In this document: in pieces, positions 45,244 through 54,631 of the stretch
Position numbering within the stretch: position 1 is the first letter of the stretch
Layout of the letters: each line of letters opens with the position of its first letter
From: Azoamicus sp964355565
GTDB taxonomy: Bacteria > Pseudomonadota > Gammaproteobacteria > UBA6186 > Azoamicaceae
Assembly: GCA_964355565.1 (NCBI GenBank)
Contig: CAYHDJ010000001.1
Coordinates: 62,001 to 126,000, forward strand
Direction: 5' to 3'
Length of the DNA: 64,000 bases
Position numbers and translations under genes: made by a program
Notes under the pieces: generated by a model
The model's database searches: none
The model's input: the letters and a program-made list of their open reading frames with translations, nothing else
What the model was told of the DNA's origin: nothing

Positions 45244-46497
45244 ATGGATAAAAATTTTTTATTTTTAAATAACTTTTTAAATACTCTTGATAGAGTTGAA
45301 ATTGATAGTGACATTTTGAGACAATATTTGAGCGAGTATTTTGATACTGGGTATATTGATGATTCTATTTTTTTAAAATCTGTTGATCTGTTAAATATGA
45401 ATTTTAGCACTGGATCTGTAGATAGTGCTTTTGATTATAAAAAGCATATTGATTTTGATATACCACATGGGTCTGATGTTTTTGTATTTTTAAATGATGA
45501 GTTATTTTTTTTTGAAAGATATGAAGACAGTGTTACTCTGAGTGTTTTTAATCGTGAAAATTTTGATACTTTTACAAAAAAATCGTTATTTAATGATAAA
45601 TTTCTTTTTAATAATTTGAATTTTTTTTTAATTTTGAATTTGTTGTTTTATAGGTTTTTTAAATATTTTTATGTTAATAATACCTCGTTGGGTAAAAAGT
45701 GTTTGTATATATTAAATTTTTTTGATAATAACTTTCCAGGTTCAATGATTTTCCCTAGAACTTTTTGTAATTTTGCTAGTGGCTGTAATGTTAATGTTCT
45801 TGAATTTTTTTTCAATTTGTCTGATAAAACTTTTGTTAATTCTAGCACATATTTTTTTTTAGAGGATGATACTGAGGTAAATTATGTTTTTTTGAATGAA
45901 TCAAAGTTTTGTGTATCTAGAACGCATTCGTTTTATTCTAAGTTGTTTACGAGTAGTAAATTATTTTATAATAATTATAATTTTGGATGTAATTATTTTA
46001 AAAATAATAATTATGTTTTTTTGCTTGGAAATTTATGTAAGTTTTATTCAAAAATTGGTAGTTTTATAAAGAATAAATCTGTTAATAATATTGTTTTAAA
46101 AGTCTTTAATTTAGGTGATAATTCTATTAGTAGATCTAAGTTTAGAACAGTTGCTTCTGATTTTGCGATTTGTAGTTTTTTGGGTTTCATTGATGTTGAT
46201 GTTTACGCGTTGAATGTTGATGCTGGATTAGATTGTAAGAGTTTATTACTTAATACAAATGCGTTTATAAAAATTGCACCTGAGTTATCTATTAAAAATA
46301 GTAATGTAAAATGTTTCCATGGTGCGACAATTGGTTTTTTGGATGATAATGTTATTTTTTATCTTATGTCTAGATGTTTTTCAAGATCTGATTGTACGTC
46401 TTTATTAGTTAATACATTTTTATATGAGTTAATAGATGTTAATGATGGGTTTTTATGTAGTTTTATTTATTGTTTGTTTAAAAAATATTATGTGTAG
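45244..46497 (+). CDS. sufD: Fe-S cluster assembly protein SufD
   Basis: A 417-residue partner of SufB. The N-terminal two-thirds are strongly diverged and Phe/Asn-rich. The C-terminal domain keeps the diagnostic block IKIAPELSIKNSNVKCFHGATIGFLDD (read in parts), with the conserved Cys-x-His, and FYLMSRCFSR. Position between sufC and sufS confirms it. The usual length is about 420. Confidence 0.93.
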   Translation: MDKNFLFLNNFLNTLDRVEIDSDILRQYLSEYFDTGYIDDSIFLKSVDLLNMNFSTGSVDSAFDYKKHIDFDIPHGSDVFVFLNDELFFFERYEDSVTLSVFNRENFDTFTKKSLFNDKFLFNNLNFFLILNLLFYRFFKYFYVNNTSLGKKCLYILNFFDNNFPGSMIFPRTFCNFASGCNVNVLEFFFNLSDKTFVNSSTYFFLEDDTEVNYVFLNESKFCVSRTHSFYSKLFTSSKLFYNNYNFGCNYFKNNNYVFLLGNLCKFYSKIGSFIKNKSVNNIVLKVFNLGDNSISRSKFRTVASDFAICSFLGFIDVDVYALNVDAGLDCKSLLLNTNAFIKIAPELSIKNSNVKCFHGATIGFLDDNVIFYLMSRCFSRSDCTSLLVNTFLYELIDVNDGFLCSFIYCLFKKYYV

Positions 46498-46499
46498 TT

Positions 46500-47723
46500 A
46501 TGAGTGAAATATATATAGATAAGTTAAGAGAATTTTTTCCTATTTTAAAAATTAAAGTTAATGGCCATAAATTATCTTATTTAGATAATGCAGCGTTGAC
46601 GCAAGTGCCAAAGTGTGTAATTAACTCATTTGATTATTATTATTCAAATATTAATTCCAACATTCATAGAGGAGCGTATTATTTGAGTGAAATGGCAACT
46701 GAGAAATATGAGGGCGTTAGAGTTTCTTTGAATAAATTCTTTTGTGGTGAAAATTATAATAACTTTATATTCGTTAAGGGTACAACAGAAGGTATAAATT
46801 TAGTTGCAAACAGTTTTTTAAGGCCTATTTTGAAACATGGTGATAATATTTTGATTTCACATCTAGAACATCATTCTAATATAGTGCCATGGTATATTTT
46901 ATGTAAGGAAAAAAACGCTAAATTAAATGTTTTACCCATCCTGTGTGATGGAAAAATTGATTATGTTAGATTAAATGAATTATTAACATGTGAAACTAAG
47001 TTGTTGGCTATAACTCATGTTTGCAATTCTATTGGTACAGTTAATGATTTAAAGTATATAATTAATACTGCGCATTCTAAAAATATCCCTGTTTTAATTG
47101 ATGGCGCGCAATCTTTTTCCGATTGTTTGGTAAACTTGAAGGATTTAAATTGTGACTTTTTTGTTTCGTCATCTCATAAAATGTATGGACCTAATGGTGT
47201 AGGTTTTTTGTATGCAAAACGGTCTTTTTTAGATAAGATGGTTCCGTATCAATTTGGTGGTGATATGATTAAAAGTGTTAGTTTTTCAGATGTTTTATGG
47301 AACGATATTCCTTATAAATTTGAAGCTGGCACGCCATCTATCTCTAACGTCATAGCTTTTGGGGAAGCTATTAGATTTTTAGAGTCTCTGGACTTAAGTA
47401 AATTATTTTCATATAAAAAGAGTTTATTTGACTATGCGTATAGTAAATTATGTAAAATTTCTTATATAAGTTTTGTTGGTAACCCAATTGATAACTCCAG
47501 TATATTGTCTTTTTTGATTGAAGGTATTCATCCACATGATTTTGCTACAGTTGCTAATTATTATGGCATAGCTGTAAGGACTGGTCATCATTGTTCGATG
47601 CCTGTTATGGATTTTTATAATATTTCAGCATCTATTAGAATTTCTTTAGGTTTTTATAATACAGTGGATGAAATTGATGCTTTGATTAACGCCATTATTG
47701 AGGCAAAGAAAATTTTTTCTTAG
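46500..47723 (+). CDS. sufS: Cysteine desulfurase SufS
   Basis: A 407-residue PLP enzyme that removes sulfur from cysteine for cluster assembly. YLDNAALTQVP and the substrate-loop HHSNIVPW are typical. The PLP Lys is in SSHKMYGPNGVGFLYA near residue 224, and the persulfide Cys in VRTGHHCSMPVMDFY near residue 362. RTGHHCxxP is the group II (SufS) signature. It follows sufD by two bases. Confidence 0.97.
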   Translation: MSEIYIDKLREFFPILKIKVNGHKLSYLDNAALTQVPKCVINSFDYYYSNINSNIHRGAYYLSEMATEKYEGVRVSLNKFFCGENYNNFIFVKGTTEGINLVANSFLRPILKHGDNILISHLEHHSNIVPWYILCKEKNAKLNVLPILCDGKIDYVRLNELLTCETKLLAITHVCNSIGTVNDLKYIINTAHSKNIPVLIDGAQSFSDCLVNLKDLNCDFFVSSSHKMYGPNGVGFLYAKRSFLDKMVPYQFGGDMIKSVSFSDVLWNDIPYKFEAGTPSISNVIAFGEAIRFLESLDLSKLFSYKKSLFDYAYSKLCKISYISFVGNPIDNSSILSFLIEGIHPHDFATVANYYGIAVRTGHHCSMPVMDFYNISASIRISLGFYNTVDEIDALINAIIEAKKIFS

Positions 47724-47728
47724 CATTT

Positions 47729-48151
47729 ATGTTTGATTTATATAAAGATTTGATTATTGATCATGGAATGAATCCAAGAAACAGATATGTTATGAAGGAT
47801 TTTACCAATTTTGCTAGCGGTTTTAATTATTTTTGTGGTGATAAGTTTGATATTTATTTATTTATTATTGATGAAAAAATTATTAAGGCATCTTTTTATG
47901 GCAGTGGGTGTTCGGTGTCTACAGCATCAGCGTCATTATTGACTAATAGTTTAAAAGATGTTTTTGTTTGTAAATATGAAAGTTTGTTTCTTTATTTCAT
48001 TAACATTATTAAAGATAAAACATGTTTATGTTATGATAAGGAATATTTAGATTTTAATACTTTAGCTAATGTTAGGGCTTATCCCACTAGAGTAAAATGT
48101 GCTACTTTGATTTGGTATACGTTATTGGATGCTTTGAAGATTAATATATAA
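47729..48151 (+). CDS. sufU: SufU/IscU-like scaffold or sulfur-transfer protein
   Basis: A 140-residue protein with the three-Cys pattern of SufU: FCGDKFD, GSGCSVSTASASLL and RVKCATLIWYTL. SufU accepts sulfur from SufS as a Zn protein in Firmicutes; IscU-like members act as scaffolds. It replaces sufE in this operon. The conserved N-terminal LYKDLIIDHGMNPRNR agrees. It is six bases after sufS. Confidence 0.92.
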   Translation: MFDLYKDLIIDHGMNPRNRYVMKDFTNFASGFNYFCGDKFDIYLFIIDEKIIKASFYGSGCSVSTASASLLTNSLKDVFVCKYESLFLYFINIIKDKTCLCYDKEYLDFNTLANVRAYPTRVKCATLIWYTLLDALKINI

Positions 48152-48169
48152 ATTATCAGCAGGTGTTTA

Positions 48170-49135
48170 ATGTTTTATTTAGATAGAAGATTTTTTTTGA
48201 AAAAAACTTTAGGATTTGGTGTTGGTGGTCCTATTGGTGTTGTTATTAATCAAATTGTTTTAAATGATTTCAATGATAATTTTATTTGTGAAGATTTTTA
48301 TTTAATGGGTACACGTGGCAAGGTCCAAATTTTTTGTGACAATTTGGAACATGGGCGTTTTTTAATTAAACAGTCTATAAGTAGGATTGGTGAAATAGAG
48401 GCATGTTTGACTAAATTTTCGCCGTATTCTGATATTGGGAGAATAAATAATAATTCACATAAGTTTAATGAAGTGTCATTTGATACTTTAAATGTACTTA
48501 ATCTTGGAAAACGAATATCAGCAATGACTTTTGGGTATTTTGATATGGGTTTGGGAAATATATTATCTTATTCTGGAATAGATAAATTCGTGCCAATTGT
48601 AGGACATGTTACTAGTTTATGTGATATGAGCGATGATTTATTTTCTTCTAGTGGTAATTATGTTAAATTGACTAGAAATAATTCTATGATTGATTTGGGT
48701 GGTATAGGTAAAGGCTTTGCTTTAGATGAGTGTATTAAGATTTTTATGTCTGGTGGCATAAAACATGTTGCTATAGAATTTGGTGGGGATATTAGAGTGT
48801 TTGGTGGGATGCCAAATGGCATGCCTTGGCGTGTTGTTTTTGATCGTAGATTATATAATTTTTTAAATGATGAATTTTCTTGGTGTGAGTTATATAGTGG
48901 TAGCTTGGCTGTTTCTGGCGGTTATTTAAAGAAATCTTGTTTTAATAAGTATCATCATATCATTGATCCATTTTCTTTAATGTCTAAGAATAATTATTCC
49001 ATTTTATTAGTTAAAGGTAGTGAGTGTGTATATTGTGATGCTTTGTCTACGGCATGTTTTAATATGGAGCGTGATATGATTAAAGAAGTTAGTAAAAAGT
49101 TTGGCGAATATAGTTTTAAGATTTTTGTATTATAA
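48170..49135 (+). CDS. apbE: FAD:protein FMN transferase ApbE
   Basis: A 321-residue periplasmic enzyme that covalently attaches FMN to Thr residues of respiratory proteins such as RnfG/D, NqrB/C or NosR. The N-terminus has RRFFLKKTLGFGVGG, a twin-arginine-like signal (RRxFLK), followed by a hydrophobic stretch. The core shows YLMGTRGKVQIF, the Mg/FAD-binding IDLGGIGKGFALD and IEFGGDIRVFGG, and GSLAVSGGY. It follows the suf operon. The flavinylation target is not in this window. Confidence 0.93.
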   Translation: MFYLDRRFFLKKTLGFGVGGPIGVVINQIVLNDFNDNFICEDFYLMGTRGKVQIFCDNLEHGRFLIKQSISRIGEIEACLTKFSPYSDIGRINNNSHKFNEVSFDTLNVLNLGKRISAMTFGYFDMGLGNILSYSGIDKFVPIVGHVTSLCDMSDDLFSSSGNYVKLTRNNSMIDLGGIGKGFALDECIKIFMSGGIKHVAIEFGGDIRVFGGMPNGMPWRVVFDRRLYNFLNDEFSWCELYSGSLAVSGGYLKKSCFNKYHHIIDPFSLMSKNNYSILLVKGSECVYCDALSTACFNMERDMIKEVSKKFGEYSFKIFVL

Positions 49136-49136
49136 T

Positions 49137-50033
49137 ATGGTTGTTTTAAGTGCATGTGATTTGACTAAGATATATAGTCATGATGTTATTGCTTTAAATA
49201 AGGTAAATTTATCTATAAATAAGGGTGATTTCTTTTCTATTTTGGGAAAGAATGGCGCTGGTAAATCTACTATAATAGGTATTATAACTTCTTTGATTAA
49301 AAAGACTAGTGGAAAAATATATATAAATGATTTAGATTTAGATAGAGAATTCTCCAGTGTAAAGTCTATTATTGGCGTAATGCCACAGGATTTTAATTTC
49401 AATCAGTTTGAGACAGTTTTGGATATTATTTTAAATCAGGCTGGGTTTTACGGGTTAGTTGGATATTTTATAAATAAAAGGGCTGAATATTTACTAAAAT
49501 TGTTTGGGTTATGGGAAAAGCGTTTTACAATTGGTATGAATTTATCTGGTGGAATGAAACGACGTTTGATGTTTATTAGGTCTGTTATTAATGATCCTGA
49601 TATATTAGTTCTTGATGAACCTACTTCTGGAGTTGATGTTTTTTCTAGAAAGATTATTTTAGATTTTTTGGTTGAGTTAAATAAACTTGGAAGAACAATT
49701 ATATTAACTACGCATAATTTTGAAGATGTGGAATTTTTATGCAACAGAGTGGTTATTATGGACAAGGGGGTTGTTTTGACTGATGTTCTTGTTAAGGATT
49801 TAGTTAAGTCTTTTAAAAATAATACGTTTGTTTTAAAAGTTGATGATTCTTTTAAGTTAAGTGGATTATCTAATTTCAGCATTTTAGATAAAAATACAAT
49901 TGAATTAATGGTTTCTGAAAAATTAAGCTTGAATTATTTTTTAAATTTATTAATACGGTTAGATGTTCAAGTTTTTAGCATAACTAATAAAGGTAATCTT
50001 TTTGAAAGATTTTTTATTGATTCTTTACGTTAG
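49137..50033 (+). CDS. yadG: ABC-2 type exporter, ATP-binding protein (YadG-like)
   Basis: A 298-residue ATPase. Walker A is GKNGAGKST near residue 36, the signature is LSGGMKRRLMFIRS and Walker B ILVLDEPTSGVD. The stretch MPQDFNFNQFETVLDIILNQAGFYG (read in parts) closely resembles YadG of E. coli. Start at ATG 49137; the frame is open 12 codons earlier inside apbE. Substrate is unknown. It is seven bases upstream of the permease. Confidence 0.88.
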   Translation: MVVLSACDLTKIYSHDVIALNKVNLSINKGDFFSILGKNGAGKSTIIGIITSLIKKTSGKIYINDLDLDREFSSVKSIIGVMPQDFNFNQFETVLDIILNQAGFYGLVGYFINKRAEYLLKLFGLWEKRFTIGMNLSGGMKRRLMFIRSVINDPDILVLDEPTSGVDVFSRKIILDFLVELNKLGRTIILTTHNFEDVEFLCNRVVIMDKGVVLTDVLVKDLVKSFKNNTFVLKVDDSFKLSGLSNFSILDKNTIELMVSEKLSLNYFLNLLIRLDVQVFSITNKGNLFERFFIDSLR

Positions 50034-50040
50034 GTTGTAT

Positions 50041-50823
50041 ATGTATTTTAGTGTTTTTAGAAAAAATGTTATAGCTTTTTATACTATATTTAATAGAGAA
50101 GTTTCTAGAATATTTAGAATCTGGCCACAAACAATTTTCCCACCTATTATTACTGTTGTCTTGTATTTTATTGTTTTTGGTAAAATTATTGGAATTAGGA
50201 TTGGGTATTTATTGGGCTATCAATATATTCAATATATTATTCCTGGGTTAGTTATGATGGCTATCATTAATAGTGCATACGCTAATGTATCTTCATCATT
50301 TTTTAATTCTAAATTTCAGAGATATATTGAAGAGTTGTTAGTTGCACCTGTTTTTTCAAGCGTCATAGTTATTGGTTTTGTTTTAGGCGGCGTGGTTAGG
50401 TCGTGTTTTATTTGTTTAATTGTGTGTTTTTTAGCATGGTTCTTTTGTGATTTTTATTTTTATAATTATTTTTTTTTATTCTTTGTATTTATATTTACTG
50501 CGTTAATGTTTTCACTACTTGGCTTTGTTAATAGTATTTTTGCTAAGAAGTTTGATGATATAAGCATTTTACCTACTTTTATTTTAACTCCATTAATTTA
50601 TTTTGGTGGTGTCTTTTTTTCTGTAGATTTACTTCCAGGATTTTTGAAAATTGTAATTTATTTGAATCCTATATTTTATATTGTAAATTTATTTAGATTT
50701 TCATTTTTGGGTATTTCTGAAGTAAATATCTATTATTCTGTTTACTTAATTTGTTTTTTATTTTTTTTACTTTATATTTTTTCCGTTCATGCCATTTTTG
50801 TTGGCTATGGTATTAAAAAATAA
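50041..50823 (+). CDS. yadH: ABC-2 type exporter, permease (YadH-like)
   Basis: A 260-residue inner-membrane permease with six helices, starting at ATG 50041 (the frame is open 13 codons earlier inside yadG). RIWPQTIFPPIITVVLYFIVFG and YIQYIIPGLVMMAIINSAYAN, each read in parts, match YadH. The conserved ABC-2 loop PLIYFGGVFFSVDLLP is intact. With the preceding ATPase it forms an exporter of unknown substrate. Confidence 0.88.
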   Translation: MYFSVFRKNVIAFYTIFNREVSRIFRIWPQTIFPPIITVVLYFIVFGKIIGIRIGYLLGYQYIQYIIPGLVMMAIINSAYANVSSSFFNSKFQRYIEELLVAPVFSSVIVIGFVLGGVVRSCFICLIVCFLAWFFCDFYFYNYFFLFFVFIFTALMFSLLGFVNSIFAKKFDDISILPTFILTPLIYFGGVFFSVDLLPGFLKIVIYLNPIFYIVNLFRFSFLGISEVNIYYSVYLICFLFFLLYIFSVHAIFVGYGIKK

Positions 50824-50878
50824 AAATTTTTTGTGTATTTATTTTTTTTTTTTGACATGGTATCTTGGTTATAATTAA

Positions 50879-53197
50879 ATGAGTTTTTATTTTATGTTTA
50901 TTTTTAAGTTTATTTTTATTTTATTTTTCTTTTCCGTATCATTATTTGCTAATGATTTTAAAATTAAAAAAGTTAGTGTACATGGATTAACTCATATTTC
51001 TGAAAGCGTGTTTTTTGATAGAATTTTTAAATTTGATTTTTTAAAATCCAATGAGGAGCTTTTTTTAAAAAATCTGAGTGATTTGGGATTATTTGATAAA
51101 ATAGATATATATTGGAACGATAACGAAATTAAGATTTTTTTTGTTGAAAAGCCTGTTATTGGTGGTGTTAAGATATATTCTGATAAAGATAAAGATCGCA
51201 TTTTATCTATCCTGGATAAAGTTGATTTATGTAGCGGTGGTTTTTATGATACTAACAAAATAGTTAAGTTTAAAACAGATCTTAGGGAATTTTTTGTTTC
51301 TAGTGGTTTTGGTGATTATATTATTGATGTTAAAGTTGAAAAGAGTATTAATACTAATTATGTTGATGTATATATAAATGTTACAAAAAATTATCCACAA
51401 AGAATAAAAAATGTTGATATTTTGGGTTCTAAATCTTTTAATAAGCGTAAGTTAGTTTCTATGTTATCTTATGGTAAAAAAAGTTGGATGTCTTTGTTTT
51501 TACGTAATAGTATTTTTGTACCCATGGAACTTGATAGTAATATAGATGTTTTAAGAGCATATTATTTGGATCGCGGGTATTCTGATTTTCAAGTTGATTT
51601 TACAAGAGTTTTTTTGTCTAATGATCGTAAATATGTTGATATTTTGATTAATGTATCTGAGGGTGAAAGATATTCTATTTTGGCTATTAATCTACTTGGT
51701 GATAAATCGATTTTTAAGACTGATAAAATGTATGATGAATTTAATGATATTTTATTTTCTGTGGTTAAAACTGGTGAATTTTTTTATAGAAATAAGCTAT
51801 TAGAAGTTAAAAGCATGTTAAAAGATTTTCTTTTAGAATGTGGTATTTTAGATGTTGATATATATTTTATGGCCTTTTATGCCGGCGAAGCTATGTTGAA
51901 AATTGATTTTATTTTTTCAAAGTTTAATAGGCCGCGAATCCGACATATTAATTTTTTGGGCAATTTTGTGACGTGTGATAATGTTTTAAGACAGATGGTT
52001 TCTGTTTTAGAAGGATCTAGTTTGTCTGTTGATGATATAGATTCTTCTAGAGAAGAGATCGTTAGAAATGGTCTGTCCGACTCTGTTAACGTTGAATATA
52101 TCAAGAGTTCTGATGATTCGCATGAAGTTGACATAGTTTTTTTAGTAAATGAACAAAATTTTAGCAAATTTACAGCTGGTTTTACATATGGAAATGATGA
52201 TGGTTTTAATATTAATTTGACAGCTGATTTTGCAAATTTTTTAGGTCTTGGAAGTGACATTTCTTTAGATTTAATAAATAATGGTCTTGAATCTGATATT
52301 GCTTTTACTTTTAATACTCCTCATTTTTTAGGAGAGAATTTTGGTGTTGGTTATAGGCTTTATTATAAATCAGATTTACTTGATAGAGATGCAGATGATC
52401 TTACATTCATGTCTGAAACATTTGGTGCATATTTATATTATTCTTTTGAATTAGATAAATTTAGACGGTTAAATTTTGGTTTTGGTGGTGATATGACTAT
52501 CATATCCATGTATGATGAGTTTTTATCTGAAGAAATGAGGTCTTTTGCAGAGAGATTTGGATGTGATTTTAAAGAATATTATTTTAATCTTGTTTGGAGT
52601 TATAATTCATTAGATAGGTTTTATTATCCTAGTTCTGGAGTTTATTATAATTTGATTTTTAGGATTAATATTCCAGGATCTAAGTTTATGTATTATACTG
52701 TAAATTACGATTTGAATTATTATAATAATTTTTTTGATGAGTATATATTTAATATTTTTTCTAGTATATATTATGGCGGTTTGTATGGACATGAGGATAC
52801 ATATCCATTTTTTAAAAATTTTCATATAAGAAGTCCAAACAATATACGAGGTTTTAAAGAAAGATCTTTAGGGCCAAAAGATTCTCAAGAAGACAGTGTT
52901 GGAGGAAATCTTTTAGTTTGCACTAAGGTTTCTTTGTTTTTTCCTATATCATATGGATTGAAAGATATAAAAGGTTCTGTGTTTTTTGATATTGGCAATG
53001 TTTATGATACTCTTTATTATTCTGATAATGATCAAAATAATGATTTAGGTAGTGCTATTCGAGCTATTAAGTTTTCTTTTGGAGTTTCTTTAATATGGAA
53101 TACGCCATTTGGATTGCCATTGGAATTATCTATAGCATGTCCATTTAATTTTGACGACGATGAGAGTATTAGCGTGTTTTCTTTGTCTTTTGGTTAG
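50879..53197 (+). CDS. bamA: Outer membrane protein assembly factor BamA
   Basis: A 772-residue Omp85 protein that inserts beta-barrel proteins into the outer membrane. A signal peptide (residues 1-23) ends in SLFAND. POTRA domains fill residues 25-400, beginning IKKVSVHGLTHISESVFF, and a beta-barrel covers the rest. The L6 motif NNIRGFKERSLGP near residue 655 is the conserved VRGF/Y signature. It ends SLSFG, so the usual terminal aromatic is followed by one Gly. Length is close to E. coli (810). Retention implies that an outer membrane is kept. Confidence 0.95.
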   Translation: MSFYFMFIFKFIFILFFFSVSLFANDFKIKKVSVHGLTHISESVFFDRIFKFDFLKSNEELFLKNLSDLGLFDKIDIYWNDNEIKIFFVEKPVIGGVKIYSDKDKDRILSILDKVDLCSGGFYDTNKIVKFKTDLREFFVSSGFGDYIIDVKVEKSINTNYVDVYINVTKNYPQRIKNVDILGSKSFNKRKLVSMLSYGKKSWMSLFLRNSIFVPMELDSNIDVLRAYYLDRGYSDFQVDFTRVFLSNDRKYVDILINVSEGERYSILAINLLGDKSIFKTDKMYDEFNDILFSVVKTGEFFYRNKLLEVKSMLKDFLLECGILDVDIYFMAFYAGEAMLKIDFIFSKFNRPRIRHINFLGNFVTCDNVLRQMVSVLEGSSLSVDDIDSSREEIVRNGLSDSVNVEYIKSSDDSHEVDIVFLVNEQNFSKFTAGFTYGNDDGFNINLTADFANFLGLGSDISLDLINNGLESDIAFTFNTPHFLGENFGVGYRLYYKSDLLDRDADDLTFMSETFGAYLYYSFELDKFRRLNFGFGGDMTIISMYDEFLSEEMRSFAERFGCDFKEYYFNLVWSYNSLDRFYYPSSGVYYNLIFRINIPGSKFMYYTVNYDLNYYNNFFDEYIFNIFSSIYYGGLYGHEDTYPFFKNFHIRSPNNIRGFKERSLGPKDSQEDSVGGNLLVCTKVSLFFPISYGLKDIKGSVFFDIGNVYDTLYYSDNDQNNDLGSAIRAIKFSFGVSLIWNTPFGLPLELSIACPFNFDDDESISVFSLSFG

Positions 53198-53203
53198 GTT
53201 TTT

Positions 53204-54589
53204 TTAAATATTGTTATTTATTGTTATATGTACAAGTATACTTGCTAGATATCCAATTAATATAGCCCAACTCCATTTTAAATGTGAAATAAATGTATAT
53301 TTACCATTTGTATAACCCATCAGCGCTATGCCAGCTGATGAGCCTATTGATGTTAAACTGCCACCAGTACCTGTTGTTAGTGTGACAAGTAGCCAGTTGT
53401 TTTCTGTCATATTTGTATGCATTTCTATTAGTGCCATTGTTATTGGTATATTGTCTATTACAGCCGAAATTAGGCCTATTATTGTATTTGCTATTATATA
53501 TTTGTATTCCACGTGTTTAATTAAATCGTTATAAATAAAATTTGATAAGTTTTCCAGTATTCCTATTATTGATATCGCGCCTATGCATAGCATTATTCCA
53601 TAAAAAAATAGTAATGTATCCCAGTCTAGGTTTTTAGTTTCTTTGTATACAAAGAATTTTGTTGTATTTTTTTTATTGTTTATGTATTCGAATATATTAA
53701 GTAATGAAAATCCAAATATCATACCTATTATTGGAGTTATTTTTAAAAATATTTGTATTATTATTGTAGATGTTATTGTTGTTAAAAAAAGCAATATTAT
53801 CGTCAGCTCTGTACTTTTAAATTTTTTTTCTGTTTTGTATATGTCTATTTTTTCATTATTTATTTTATAACTTAGTATCAATGATGGTATTATGAAATTA
53901 ACAAATGCTGGAATGAATAAATTTATGAATGATTTTATATGTACTAAGTTATTTTGCCATATCATTAGTGTTGTTATATCTCCAAATGGACTAAAAACCC
54001 CTCCTGCGTTTGATGCTATTATTATATTTATACTTGATATATTTATGAAGTTTTTATTATCTTTTACTATTGAAGTTGTTATTGAACATACTAATAGTGC
54101 TGTTGTTAGGTTATCAGCGATTGGAGAGATAAAAAATGCCAGAAATCCTGAGAACCAATATAGTTTTTTGTATGATATTTTTTCTGGTAAAAATTTATTT
54201 TTAAATATTTCTATAATGCCTAATTGAGTTATTAAGTTTACATATATAATTACTGTAAATAGAAATAAAAATAATTCACAGTATTTAGTAAGGATTTCTT
54301 GTATTTTGTTATTTACTATTTTATTATCCGTGTGTTCGTTAAATATGCACGCTATCATTATCCACATTATACTTGCAAATATTATGCTTATTGTTGATTT
54401 TTTTATTTTTATTTTTTCTTCAAACATTATTAAGATATAACATACACAAAATATTATTGGAGTTGTTATATTAATAAATGTATTTTTATTTAACAAATTA
54501 TTGTTTGTAATATCATTTGCATAACATGTGTTACATGTTATAATTAGTAATGTTAAGTATAGAATATTTTTTAATATAATATTTCTCAT
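53204..54589 (-). CDS. nhaD: Sodium:proton antiporter NhaD
   Basis: A 461-residue membrane protein of the ion transporter superfamily with about 12 helices and an N-terminal signal-like helix. Typical NhaD segments are SPIADNLTTALLVCSI, NAGGVFSPFGDITTLMIWQ, and the re-entrant region DNIPITMALIEM plus GTGGSLTSIGSSAGIALMGY. NhaD exports Na+ in exchange for H+. It is a single-gene unit that converges on bamA. It suggests sodium cycling in the host vacuole or cytoplasm. Confidence 0.93.
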   Translation of the reverse strand: MRNIILKNILYLTLLIITCNTCYANDITNNNLLNKNTFINITTPIIFCVCYILIMFEEKIKIKKSTISIIFASIMWIMIACIFNEHTDNKIVNNKIQEILTKYCELFLFLFTVIIYVNLITQLGIIEIFKNKFLPEKISYKKLYWFSGFLAFFISPIADNLTTALLVCSITTSIVKDNKNFINISSINIIIASNAGGVFSPFGDITTLMIWQNNLVHIKSFINLFIPAFVNFIIPSLILSYKINNEKIDIYKTEKKFKSTELTIILLFLTTITSTIIIQIFLKITPIIGMIFGFSLLNIFEYINNKKNTTKFFVYKETKNLDWDTLLFFYGIMLCIGAISIIGILENLSNFIYNDLIKHVEYKYIIANTIIGLISAVIDNIPITMALIEMHTNMTENNWLLVTLTTGTGGSLTSIGSSAGIALMGYTNGKYTFISHLKWSWAILIGYLASILVHITINNNI

Positions 54590-54631
54590 TTTTTTTAGAT
54601 TTATTTTTAATAACTATATTATTGTTTTTTT

